In this document: piece by piece, positions 54,183-64,000 of the stretch
Position numbering within the stretch: the first letter of the stretch is position 1
How the letters are laid out: every line of letters begins with the position of its first letter
Source of the DNA: Lactifluus volemus
Lineage: Eukaryota; Basidiomycota; Agaricomycetes; Russulales; Russulaceae
Length of the DNA stretch: 64,000 bases
Reading direction: 5' to 3'
NCBI GenBank assembly: GCA_022376515.1
Contig: WTXI01000142.1
Coordinates: 31,674 to 95,673, forward strand
The notes under the pieces: model-generated
Seen by the model: only the letters and a program-made list of their open reading frames with translations
What the model was told of the DNA's origin: nothing
Database searches by the model: none
Made by a program: the position numbers and the translations under genes

Positions 54183-55683
54183 ATGGATGGTTATTCCATA
54201 GGCTCAAACAGCAAAAGTGTTGTTGAACGTCACCGCAAGGGATTTTTTATTCAACAAGGACCAGGTGAGACTCATCAAATACAACCACAACGATTACTGA
54301 GTTGTGTCGTCTGGTGTAGGCCCAGTGTTCCAACGACTCACAATCGAATCTCTCCCCGACAATGTCCTCCTAGAGATATTCGATATCTATATCTATTCCG
54401 ACGGTCGCTGTGAAATATGGGAATCACTGGTGCACGTATGCCGAAGATGGAGATATGTCGTTTTTGGCTCGCCAATCCGTCTCGATCTGCGAATTTTTTG
54501 CACGGAAAGAACACCCGTGAGAAAGTCGTTGGATGTCTGGCCAGAATTTCCTCTCAATCTCGAATTCTGTACGGAGTCGGAGTTGGACGACCCCGACGAC
54601 AGGTTAGACAACCTCGTTGCTGCATTGGAGCACTGTGATCGCGTACGCGAGATTATTATCACCGAGCCAGTGCATTTCCGAAAAGAAGTTGTCCCGATAA
54701 TGGAGCAGCCATTCCCAGCGTTGATATCTCTTTACTTGAATCCACTCGATGGGGAGTTTCTTCTTCCAGATACATTCCTGAACGGATCCGCACCGTGTCT
54801 ACGACGTCTCAAATTATCCTCAATCTCATTTCCTTCCTTGCCACGACTCCTCTCGTCTACAAGCGACCTCACATCTCTTGGTCTTTACAATATACCTTAT
54901 TCTGGGTACATCCCACCCGAGACAATGGCCAGATGCATGTCTGCGTTGCCAATGCTCGAATTCCTTTGCATCCACTTCATGTCCCCGACGCCTCGACCCA
55001 AACGAAGAAACCGACCTCTACCGCCACCGACCCGGTTTGTTCTCCCCGCTCTCACTCGGTTCACATTTCAAGGTGTGACGGAATACTTGGAAGTCCTCGC
55101 GGCCCGAATGGATGCCCCTGTACTCGATAAGTTCGAGATAAACTTCTTCAATCAACTTGTGTTTGACATCCCCCAAATCATTCGGTTCTTTGGTCACCTA
55201 ATGAAGTCGCTCAGGTCATCCAGTCTTTCTTTGGGAATCAAGTCATACGGTGCCTTCATCGAGTTTTCCGTGGCTCCTCACAAGTGGTATATCAGGAATA
55301 AAAGGTTGGACTGGCAAGTCTTTTCCCTAGCACAAATATGCAGCCAGATTCTACTCTTCCGCTCTAGCGTGAACTCTCTCATCATCAAATCCTCGTCATG
55401 TCTGGATCCTGACAACATGGATCCCACGCTATGGCTCCAGCTTTTTCACTCATTTCCCTCTGTCCAGAGTCTTACAATACGCGTTGCGCTGGAACCATTT
55501 ATCGCAGCCGCGTTTGAGGGTCTCACCGGAGAATCAGCCGCTGAAGTATTACCCTCGCTACACAGCTTTTTCATTGTGGGGAAGGCGTCAGGTAAAACTA
55601 TGGATAAAGGCATAGAATCATTTGTCGCAGCTCGCCAGCATTCCTCTCACCCTGTGGTTATCTCTCGGCGCGAAGCCGATTGA
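54183..55683 (+). CDS. F-box/LRR-like protein 15
   Basis: Exon 1 is 54183-54264 (27 codons plus one base; MDGYSIGSNSKSVVERHRKG), the intron 54265-54319 (55 nt, GTGAGA...GTGTAG) and exon 2 54320-55683, about 481 aa. The F-box reads IESLPDNVLLEIF ... WESLVHVCRRWRYVVF. The LRR-like body is full length (LPDTFLNGSAPCLRRLKL; SGYIPPETMARCMSAL; TEYLEVLAARMDAPVLDKF; FDIPQIIRFFGHLMKS) with the normal end GIESFVAARQHSSHPVVISR. It is the only intact F-box gene of the second block. Expected function: SCF-type substrate receptor. The donor GTGAGA differs from the usual GTAAGA. Confidence 0.87.
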
Positions 55684-57180
55684 AGACATCGGGACAGCAA
55701 AGTCGCCGCTGTGCTTGGAACCACCCTCACTCTCTTCCTTCCACTCGTCCCCTTTCCTCCTTCCATCATCTGACCTTATCTCGTTATTTTAAAAGCGGTC
55801 CCGGTATATCGTATCACCAACCCCGTGCCCACGTTCTACTCCGCGACGTCCCTTAGACCGCTTTTATGCCTCGGCTCAGTGCTACCGTTACGCTGGACCG
55901 TGTCCCTTTGAATCTCTAATACCCGGTTTGGTTATTGATGTTCTTAGTAGCGTGCCTTGGGTCTCGTGTTTGTCATCGTCGTGGATTCCTGTGTTATTCC
56001 TACTACATTGTGATGGCCTCGTGCCCCCCTTCATTTGACTACCTCGTTTCTGATCCCTTCCTAACACTCTTTCCGCTACGTCATAGTTGATGCCATTACC
56101 TTTACTTTTGTATGACCGCGCCACTATCGCCAACCATAGGTATGGATTTGAAATGTATCGAAAGCTTGAGAACTGCAGAACGAAAGAGAGAGAACCCCTT
56201 CTATCTGATTGGTCATATATTGTGATGGTGGGGAAGACTTCTGGCAGAAGCCAAGTAGAAGACGCGTGCGAGATGTGCACGTGTCCAAGTCAACAGGGAC
56301 CACGCCACCAAGAACCCCAGGGAAAATAAAATAGGAGAAATGTACCAACTAATGAACGGATATAAGCTGTGTGTTATGTGGGATTATTCCTTAGGCATTA
56401 GCTGTCTCGTTGACCAGCTTACACCTGCATCGACCAAGCATCTCAGAGATCTAAACTAAATCAACGACGACTAAAATCGTGCGGACAATCCCGAATCCAA
56501 GGGTCGCAAAGGGCACGATGCTGGCGGGGAAGACATGGTCACGACTCGGAACCAACTCTCCGAGCTATCGTTTCGCAGATCAACATCGAACTCGGGATCC
56601 TCGCATGGGTTCTTGAAGAAGAGATTGACATCGCCGATCAGGGGGGAAGTGCTCGATATCGTCATCGGCAAGCTTGCTCCAGGCCAGCGGGTGAGTGCTC
56701 AAACGGACGTGCAACTGAAGGATAGTTCTGAAAAAAAAACTAATTAGGTGGCTGTAAAGGAGAGATGGACTCGGAAATTCTACGTACCGTACCGTCCTCG
56801 TCTTCCTGCCAACTCCCTATTGGCTTTTCGTCGCGCTGTAGGTAGAGTGCGTTACAGTAAGGCATGGGCTCTTCTCGTTGCATCGCGTTCAGAATCCTCT
56901 ATTGTCAACCTCCTCACTCACGGTAAGCTCGCGTAGCTCTGCGCTCTGTTTTCACGCACGATGTGTCTGTGATTAAGTGCTGTAGGCGCAACGCCAAATC
57001 TGAATCGCGACCGTGACGAAACTACAGAAGGACGACCGGGGTTGAACGACCGTCGGTGATTGCCGCGATGTCGACTCTCGGCAGAGGCCGTGTTATCGAT
57101 CCAAGGACACAGCCACGTTCCAGCTAAGCAATTGAAGGCTAGTACCCGTACCCACTGGTCAATCAGTCGCTTTGATCCAA
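55684..57180. other. Spacer between F-box 15 and F-box 16, with companion remnant
   Basis: The GTATGGATTTGAAATG block at about 56138 is followed by reverse-strand companion pieces: 56330-56270 (FPGVLGGV), then 56671-56540 (PLIGDVNLFFKNPCEDPEFD). After these comes the promoter module from 56825. The companion frame is open over about 66 codons here, but its neighbours in frame do not match other copies. Confidence 0.4.
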
Positions 57181-57228
57181 ATGGATGGTCATTCCATAGG
57201 CTCAAACAGCAAAAATGTTGTTGCACGT
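57181..57228 (+). pseudogene. F-box-like gene 16, first exon cut by a Gypsy element
   Basis: ATG at 57181 opens MDGHSIGSNSKNVVAR, the family leader, in the usual position behind the promoter module. After 48 bases the Gypsy LTR begins (TGTAAGG at 57229). The rest of the gene, if present, lies beyond the element and outside the window. Confidence 0.7.
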
Positions 57229-57962
57229 TGTAAGGTGACCTCGGTGTACAGCCGCAAACGCCATGACCACCGCCCATGTGCTTCTCGCTTTTCCTACCTC
57301 ACCACACCCCTTTCACTAGACGCTTTTTCTATCCACCTTTCGGCATCGCCATGACTGTTATAGACTGACACGTGTTTGCTGACTCATACTATACATTTTT
57401 CAGACTGATGACTCATTTCTGCTGACTCCCTTGCTTATACGAATGGACTGCCGATCGCTTTGTTTCAGATCACCTACTTATTTTCTCACGATACAGCTTT
57501 ACACAGCACCGTACAGCCGCAAGCAACAGCCACATGCACAGGATGACTCGCTGATTCCTGAAACATGTTTCAAACCCTGAAAGCTGTACGAAGGTCACAG
57601 CCCCTACGGCTGTGTACATAGCCGCGTTCCTTCTCTATATAAACCTTGTACTTTTGCCCTAGAGACCTTAAGTCTCAGTTTTGTTTCGCAATCCAAGTCT
57701 TCTATCTATTAGAACCTTGCTTGCCTAGAAGCATCAGACCTGAGAGAACCCTCTTGACATCACGTCCTTCGACTTCTTGACACTTTGGTCTTATCCCTAA
57801 AGCCCAAAGCCCTTGACCTCTGAAACGCTCTTGACTTAGTCGTTTACTAAGTCTTGTTTTTATCGAACCTTTGACCTTGACTTGCACGTCTTGCAAGTCT
57901 TGTTCTTGACTTCACGAACGATCGTACACTTCGTACAAAGGTCCCACTTGGAACCTTAACAC
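57229..57962 (+). repeat. Gypsy 5' LTR (right boundary approximate)
   Basis: Starts TGTAAGGTGACC; a TATATAAA box at 57636-57643 and CT-rich downstream sequence mark the promoter. The right end is not fixed without the second LTR. CCTTAACA at about 57955-57962 is a candidate terminus because it is close to the inverse of the left end. A CTTGAC/CTTGACTT word repeats several times from 57740 to 57920. Confidence 0.5.
57636..57643 (+). promoter_or_regulatory. TATA box in the Gypsy LTR
   Basis: TATATAAA, preceded by CCTTCTC and followed about 35 nt later by CTTAAGTCTCAG, a plausible transcription start area for the element. Confidence 0.5.
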
Positions 57963-58008
57963 AAACTGAGACTTCTACTCTCACATTTGTGAACGAACGA
58001 AACGAACC

Positions 58009-59870
58009 ATGTCAGACAGCTCTAGAGGCAGTCCGTATGGTAGATTCACCGCGTTAGCCGAAGAATCTCCTGAACAAGATCGCCCTACACAAGGCGATGA
58101 CGACGATGATGAAGCCCTCGTGCAGGCCGCTGGGACTAGACTTCGCGCCCACTCCCATACTCCTATGATTTCGCTTGAACAAGCAATTGAACAAGTGAAA
58201 CAACCCGCGACCCCATCTGACTCTGGAAGTGGCGAAGAACCGAACTACAACGTAGCTGTGGACCTCTTACCTGAAAGTCCTACTGATGAACAGCTTGAGC
58301 AAATGAAAAAAATATTTGCTAAGCAACCGACGCCTGAACCAGTACCCGACCCAAACGCCCCGCTCACCCTCAAGAACTCCTCGCCCTGAACACTATATTC
58401 AAATCCAAAGCCCCTGCTTCCACAAGCACCTCACCTGTCCAATCCTTCGCAGCACGAGCCTTTCATGCAGCTGCACAAGGAATTGCAGGCTACGCCCTAC
58501 TCCCCCCTTTCCAAATCGCCTCAGCAACCGCTACAGTAACACCTACCGCTACAACCCTCTTTTCCCAACCTAAAGGAAAAAGCAAGAAAGCTTCCACCAC
58601 GGCAAGTGGTAGTGGAGCAATCTTCAGCGGAGGCGGAGGAGGAGGCGGTACTCCTGGAGGTAGCGGAGGAGGTGGAGGAGCACCTGGTAGTCCTGGAGGA
58701 GGAGGAGGAGGTGGCGGTGGTGGTGGCGGCGGTGGTGGTGGCGGCGGTGGTGGTGGCGGCGGTGGAGGAGGTGGAGCAGCAGCAGCTCCCCTTCAACAAG
58801 GCCAAGGTTTTGCCCAAATCCCCGCTGCTGGAGGAGGGTTGATGGGGATTCCCCCAAAACCCTTTGATGGAAATAGATCGCGATCGAAACGATTTATGGA
58901 AATCTTCGAAAATTACCGAAGATTAAACCAAGGAAACCCCGGAATGTCGAACCCTGCAAACAGAATCCTCATGTTCACCACATTTATGTCTGGGCCACGT
59001 TGCGAAGGCTGGGCCCAAGCACGTCTTAACTCCCTGGGAGGATACCTAGACCGGGGAGGAGACCCTAATGATCTGGACCTTTGGATTGGTTTCAAACAAA
59101 GGTTCCTTGAAGATTTCCGAGATGCCGCTGCAAAAGAAGATGCCCTCACAAAATTTGCGAAACTTCGAATGGTCGGAGACAAACTGGATGATTACACTAC
59201 TTCGTTTAATGACCTTCTTGAAGAAGCAGGCTTTGAAGCCGACGCCCAAGGAACTATCATTCAGTATCGCGCCGGTCTCAAAGAAGCCCTCCACATGACC
59301 ATTATGAATCGTGAATGGCCGAGACCAGAAACCCTTGCAGAATGGCAAGAAGCAGCACGTAAACACTCAGCTGCATGGACGGAGCAGAAATTGTTTAAAG
59401 AAATGCACGGTGGCGGATCACTAGGACGCATTACTCAGTTACTCGGCAATGCACGAGGACAACAACAACAACGCCGTCCTCAACAGCCACCGCACCCGGC
59501 ACCACGTCCACAACGCGATGCCGACGCTATGGATGTAGACGTCACTACTACCCAGACCAGTCGCACCCCTGACCCTGACCGCGAACGCCTCATACGTGAA
59601 GGACGTTGCTTCTATTGTAAAGAACAGGGTCATCTCTCCAGAGAATGTCCTGTTAAAAAGAAGCGAAACGCCAATGCCACCGGCACTACGCGTGCTCGTG
59701 TTACTGAAACAGCCGAAGTAACAACGATCCCTACCCCCACTTCCTCTAAAGAACTTTCGAATGCGGAAGTTGCCAAAGCTCTCAAAACCATGTCAGATGA
59801 AGAACGCGGCAAGCTTGCATCAGGAAAACCCTATATGGTAAATTTAACCATATGGAGCTCATTTATGTAG
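58009..59870 (+). pseudogene. Gypsy gag, frameshifted, with polyglycine tract
   Basis: Starts ATG at 58009 (MSDSSRGSPYGRFTALAEES), an acidic 126-codon stretch that stops at 58387-58389. One base before that, the other frame continues (ELLALNTIFKSKA) without stop to 59870, so a one-base shift lies near 58365-58374. The second part contains a polyglycine tract of about 35 residues (58625-58775), then a retrotransposon gag domain (FMEIFENYRRL; WAQARLNSLGGYL; FKQRFLEDF; YRAGLKEALH) and a CCHC zinc knuckle CFYCKEQGHLSREC near 59606-59650. The frame runs into the nested element after GKPYM. Gag forms the virus-like particle that packages element RNA. Confidence 0.75.
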
Positions 59871-62010
59871 CATTATGCTTCAAAGAGCATAAATTAATGG
59901 ATGAAACAGATGAACAGTCTGAACAGAATTTACAGAAATATCCATGAATGAATGAGCAACACCCGAAGGCCCCTTTAATAGAGCTCCAAATGGTATATTT
60001 TGTATTATTCCACTAAATTAACCACAGTTTTTGTCAATGACAGTATGTTTCAGCACCATATTCACATTGTTTCCATTATGGTCAATCATATTTAAAAAGT
60101 TAAAAAAATAATATTGCAAGGTACACAACAACATCAGATAAAATACAAAAAACTATGTAATCTATTAACATAATCTATTAACATGCATCCTTGCCCTACA
60201 CCCATGATCCCAATTACCAACAATCCAAATCAATCCAAGACGGGGAAGCGGTGGTGGAGGCGTGGGAATTGCGGGAGGCGCGAGAGGGGCAAGGCACGCG
60301 AGAGGGGCAAGGCGTGCGGGAAGCGCGGGAGGGCAAGGGGCACGGGAATGCAGACGCGGAGGCAGTGGGGCAGGATGCGGAAGTGGCACAGGAGGTGGTA
60401 GCCCAGGCGGCAGAGGCGGAGGCGGAAAGGAGGCGAAAAAAAAGTGAGAACACGTTGGGGCGGGGCAGGCAACACGACAACATACTGGGGAGAGATACCG
60501 GGGAGAGATACAGAAAGCGTAGGCGCAGACAGGAAGTCGCGACAGGCAGAAGGGGCGCGGGAGGCCCAGGAGTTGCGGAGGCGGCGGTGGCGGAGACGGA
60601 AGTTGTGCAAGCAGAGGAGGCAGTGGTGATGGAGGCGGCGGCGGAGGCGGCGGTGAAGGAGGCGGCGGAGGAAGCGGGAGAATAGTCAGGACAAACTAGG
60701 GCAGGGCAGGCATCATGACGACGTACCGGGGGGGAGACGCAGAAGGCGTCGGCGCTGGCAGCGTGGACCACCTGCAGTGCCAGTGCGGAGGCAGAGGCAG
60801 AGGCCAAAAAAAAAAAGAAAAAAAAAAAAACAAGAGGGCAAAGCGATAAACGCAGTCGCAGTGGCAAGGAGAAGGCGCAGACGGTGAGATGTGGGCGGCA
60901 TGAGCGGTGGTGGCGACAGCGAGGACCAGACACTGAGACGACGGCGACAGAGGGAAGAGAGGGTGAGGAAGGCAGAGGCACGAAAATGATGAATACTTAA
61001 ATCAACATCGTGCAAACAAGAATAAACAACAGATGCACGTGGTTGGTGCATGGAGCGACTTAGCGAAATTTTCATGACGCTCTCCCCGAGTCCCCCCGTC
61101 TCACATTTCCATAAACGGAAAGTCTTGTATGCACTACGTGGCACGTGCATGTATTGTTTATTCTTGTTGGCACCATGTTGATTTTTGTGCTGCGTCCTTC
61201 TGTCCCTCTCCTCCTGTGCCTCTGCCTCTGCCTCTGCCTCTGCCTCTGCCTCTGCCTCTGCTGCGTCCTGTGCCTCCACCGCTCTCGGCTCCTCCACATC
61301 GGCGCTTACGGACTCACTGGCACTGCGGGGCTGTCCACCCTTCCCAGTATGTTGTCATGCTGCTTGCCCCGCCCCAAGTATCCTAACTCTTCTTTTGCAT
61401 CTGCCTTCTGTCTCTGCCTCCTGCGCCTCCTCTTCCTCCTGTGCCGCCGCCCCCCCCCACCTGCACCACCACCTTGCGCACCTCGTACGTCACCTGTCTC
61501 CTCCGCCGCTGCCTCCGCACCTCATGCGCTTCCTGTGCCTCCTGCGCCTCTCGCATCTCCCGCGCCTCCCGCATTTCCCGCGCCTCCCGCGCCTCCCACG
61601 CCTCCCACGCCTCCCACGCCTCCCCCACCTCCCGCGCTTCCTGCGCTTCCTGTGCCCCCCTACCAGATCAACCCCCCCCCTCTGGATCACTCCAAGTTTC
61701 TCTTGCTCACCACATTTTGCATACACTATCTAGTATAATGTATTATAATATTCTAATAAAATTTTTTGGTACAAATTGTAGTGTGTGGCAAAATTAAAAA
61801 AAACTGTGTGTTTGTCATGCAATATTTCCATTTGCTTAGCACCAAAAAACACAAAAAACTGAAACTTTTTCAAACAAATAACAAGGATGTTGCAAGTAAG
61901 CCAATTATGACCAAAATACAGCAGTTTCATACATCATTTAGGTTTTTTTATACCATTTGGTTCATTTGTGCAAATTTTACCATGTAGGGTTTTCCTGATG
62001 ACTTGCCGAG
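59808..62010. mobile_element. Nested foldback-like element with long imperfect inverted repeats
   Basis: Its ends carry inverted copies of CATCAGGAAAACCCTATATG-GTAAATTT (left ~59818-59845) and its complement (right ~61970-61999). Behind each end is an AT-rich arm, then a G-rich stretch on the left (60235-60960) mirrored by a C-rich stretch on the right (61190-61670). A shared word GGGCGGGGCA-GCA-CA-GAC-ACATACTGGG occurs at ~60457 and 60700 (+) and inverted at ~61335-61378. The centre is near 61092, where ATCAACATCGTGC...ATGCACGTG faces its complement. No transposase is seen. Exact ends and target duplication are uncertain because similarity extends into the Gypsy flank. Confidence 0.65.
61217..61263 (+). 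repeat. (CCTCTG)n hexamer minisatellite
   Basis: About seven CCTCTG units in the right arm of the nested element, facing GGCAGAGGCAGAGG words (60790-60803) in the left arm. The + strand reads as Cys/Leu or Ala/Ser runs in all frames, a repeat artefact and not a gene. Confidence 0.75.
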
Positions 62011-63656
62011 TTCCTTTCCCAAGATCTGTCTTTTTAAAGGGCTCTGATCTCCCCGCCTGGATCCGAGCCTTAGTACCGAATAGCTTGTATTTAAATGCCA
62101 TTTCATCAATGGAAGTCCCCATTATTTATTCAAGCTATAACGGCGGAACAAAAGAAGACAAAGCGCTTGTTGATAGCGGCGCTACCAGTAACTTCATCGA
62201 TCATCGAACGGCAGAGAGATGGCAACTAGGAACAAAAGATCTAGATAAACCAATCCAGATCTTTAACGTTGATGGAACGGAAAACAAACTAGGACGAGTC
62301 ACGAAGTTTTCTACCTTACGCATCCGTATGGGAAAACTAGAAGAGTTGCAAAACTTCTTCATCACAGACCTAGGCATGGATCGCGTCATCCTCGGATACC
62401 CATGGCTAGAAACGTTTAACCCACGACTCAACTGGAAAGATCGAACCCTAGACGATGAAAATCCGAAGATTTGCCTCGAATCTCAATACTACCATGCAGC
62501 AGTTGCCCTCAAGGAAAAAGCTCGAATTTTACTCGCACGAACTTTAGAAACTGCTGGAAAATCCCAAGAATGGGCTATCGCGGATACTGAGCGACGCACG
62601 GCCTCGAGCGCTGCTATTCAAGGAATACCCCTCGAATATCAGCGTCATGCCTTTATCTTTGACGAAGAAGCAGCAAAACGCTTCCCTCCTAGCCGAGGAA
62701 AATTTGACATGGAGATAAAGTTAAAACCAGACGCACCTGACATCATTAACTGCAAAATTTATCCGTTAACAGAAGAAGGGAAGGAAATTACAAAGAAATT
62801 CCTCAAAGAACATCAGGAGAAAGGCTATATCGAACAAACGGACTCCCCTTGGTCTTCACCCTGGTTCCTTATCCCTAAAGCAGATGGAAGTTCTAGACCA
62901 GTTCAAGATTATCGACGCATTAATGAACATACCATTCCCGACGTTTACCCTCTCCCCCGCATCGAAAATCTTCTAGAACAACTCCATGGCATGCGATATT
63001 TTACTACCCTTGACATTCGATGGGGGTATCACAATATCCGTATCAAAGACGAAGATCAGTGGAAAGCCGCCTTCAAAACTCCCTATGGTCTTTTCAAGCC
63101 TAAAGTAATGTTCTTTGGACTACGAAATTCACCAGCGGTCTTCCAGAGATTCATGGATGCCGCCTTTGCTGACCTCGTCAACAAATACCCAGGACGTATC
63201 CTCATCTATATGGATGACGTCCTCATCTGCTCTGACAATCTAGAAGAACTTCGAGAGATCACTCACGCAGTTCTCACACGCGCCCGCGAACTCTCTTTGT
63301 TCTTCAAAGCGTCAAAATGCCACTTTGAGAAGGAACAAGTCAAATACCTTGGTATTGAAGTCCGTGATGGGAAGATAACGATCGACCCAACAAAAAGAAA
63401 TGGTCTTGCTAATTGGCCCACTGTCCTTACAAAAGTCGAAGACGTCAGAAGTACTCTTGGCGTCCTCGGTTTTCAACGACCCTTTATCCGCGGCTTTGCC
63501 GACATCGCACGTCCCATTACTGCACTTCTAAAGAAGGGGGTGAAGTTCGACTGGACCGATGAGTGCAGTAATGCCCTAAAAATTTTACTTCAACGCGTAC
63601 AAGAAGACCCAGTCCTATACCAACCCAACTACTCAAACCCTTTGAACTTGAAGTAG
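62000..63656 (+). pseudogene. Gypsy pol: protease and reverse transcriptase
   Basis: The frame continues after the nested insertion. Protease site LVDSGATSNFIDH (about 62168-62206), a spacer with RVILGYPWL, then RT: YIEQTDSPWSSPWFLIPKAD, RPVQDYRRINEHT, YFTTLDIRWGYHNIRI, FGLRNSPAVFQRFMD and the catalytic YMDDVLI near 63210, followed by thumb and connection (KCHFEKEQVKYLG; RPFIRGFADIARPIT). It stops at 63656 because of a one-base loss just before the RNase H domain; the RT catalytic Asp pair is intact. Frame restoration is not attempted here. Confidence 0.8.
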
Positions 63657-64000
63657 ACGCTCCCAATACGCTACTGGAGCAGTCCTGCTTCAAAGAGACA
63701 AAGATAACAAACCTAGAGCAGTTGGTTACAACTCACACACCTTCAACGCTGCAGAGAGAAATTATCCAGTTTACGACCGAGAACTCTAGCAGTCGTCAGA
63801 GGACTCCTTCGCTGGGAACACGTGTTATTATCCTCACCTTTCCCAATCAAAGTATACACCGACCACAACAATCTCCGATTTTATCGATCACCACGAAACA
63901 TCGCACGAAGAGTGGCGCGCTATCTGAGCAAGTTAGCAGAGTTTAACTTTGAACTCATCCACAAACCTGGTGCTACAAATCGTGCGACACATTATCACGA
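63657..64000 (+). pseudogene. Gypsy RNase H region, multiply frameshifted, cut by window end
   Basis: Homology to RNase H continues across three frames: YATGAVLLQRDKDNKPRAVG, then SHTFNAAERNYPVYDRE, then LLRWEHVLL with KVYTDHNNLRFY (catalytic Asp) and NFELIHKPGATNRA. Single-base losses separate the parts near 63672 and 63785 and again near 63990. Confidence 0.7.

Larger units (their letters stand above)
57229..64000 (+). mobile_element. Ty3/Gypsy LTR retrotransposon (3' end outside window), with nested insertion
   Basis: Begins with an LTR at 57229, a gag frame from 58009, then a protease/RT frame and RNase H to the window end; order protease-RT-RNase H fits Gypsy. It is interrupted at about 59.8-62.0 kb by another element. 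The coding sequence carries several single-base shifts (about 58370, 63620, 63672 and 63785), so this copy looks inactive. No integrase or right LTR is visible because the window ends. Confidence 0.88.

Noticed and set aside
58606..58842. Glu/Val-rich and Thr/Ala-rich frames over the glycine tract
   Set aside because: They are alternative frames of the GGN repeat; the glycine frame connects to gag on both sides.
60191..61738. Several 100-255-codon frames on both strands near 60.2-61.7 kb
   Set aside because: They are low-complexity translations of G-rich or C-rich repeat arms; simultaneous open frames on both strands are expected from composition.

Overview
The window looks like nuclear DNA of a mushroom-forming basidiomycete (Agaricomycetes-like). 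Evidence: genes carry many short GT-AG introns of about 49-74 nt, an oligopeptide (OPT) transporter and a seven-helix receptor have typical fungal intron-rich structures, and the mobile elements (Ty1/Copia, Ty3/Gypsy, LINE ends, a hAT-type MITE) are of fungal-genome type. No rRNA, tRNA or CRISPR was seen.

Layout. (1) 1-32.2 kb is a tandem array of F-box-like/leucine-rich paralogs, numbered here F-box 1-12. All are on the + strand except F-box 2. Nearly every intact copy has the same two-exon plan: a short first exon (usually about 21-33 codons), a phase-1 intron, and one long exon carrying the F-box (LPDxVLLEIF ... WxxLVHVCxRWRxxIF) followed by an LRR-like body. Spacers share degenerate blocks, including remnants of a divergently transcribed companion gene and a motif CCGAGTCGGAGACTGA upstream of the first exon. 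(2) 32.2-37.7 kb is a full-length Copia element with two 385-bp LTRs that look identical, a single intact polyprotein frame and a 5-bp target duplication, inserted near the 3' end of F-box 12, which also has a nonsense codon. (3) 37.9-43.8 kb is decayed sequence: an F-box stump (13), dispersed repeats, GC-rich strand-biased repeats, a hAT-type MITE with 8-bp duplication and a separate long hairpin. (4) 43.9-50.9 kb holds two ordinary single-copy genes, a seven-exon OPT transporter and a seven-exon GPCR-like protein. (5) 53.0-57.2 kb is a second F-box block: 14 (truncated), 15 (intact) and 16 (first exon cut by an element). (6) 57.2-64 kb is a Gypsy element running off the window. Its gag/pol reading frame has several one-base shifts and is split by a roughly 2.2-kb foldback-like inverted-repeat element.

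How it works together. F-box proteins are normally SCF ubiquitin-ligase substrate receptors. A divergent array like this is consistent with birth-and-death evolution of substrate recognition. The window shows copies in every state: intact, frameshifted, nonsense, deletion-truncated and element-disrupted. The companion gene and the shared upstream motif suggest that the ancestral duplicated unit was a bidirectional gene pair with common regulation. All functions are inferred from sequence pattern; no search was run.
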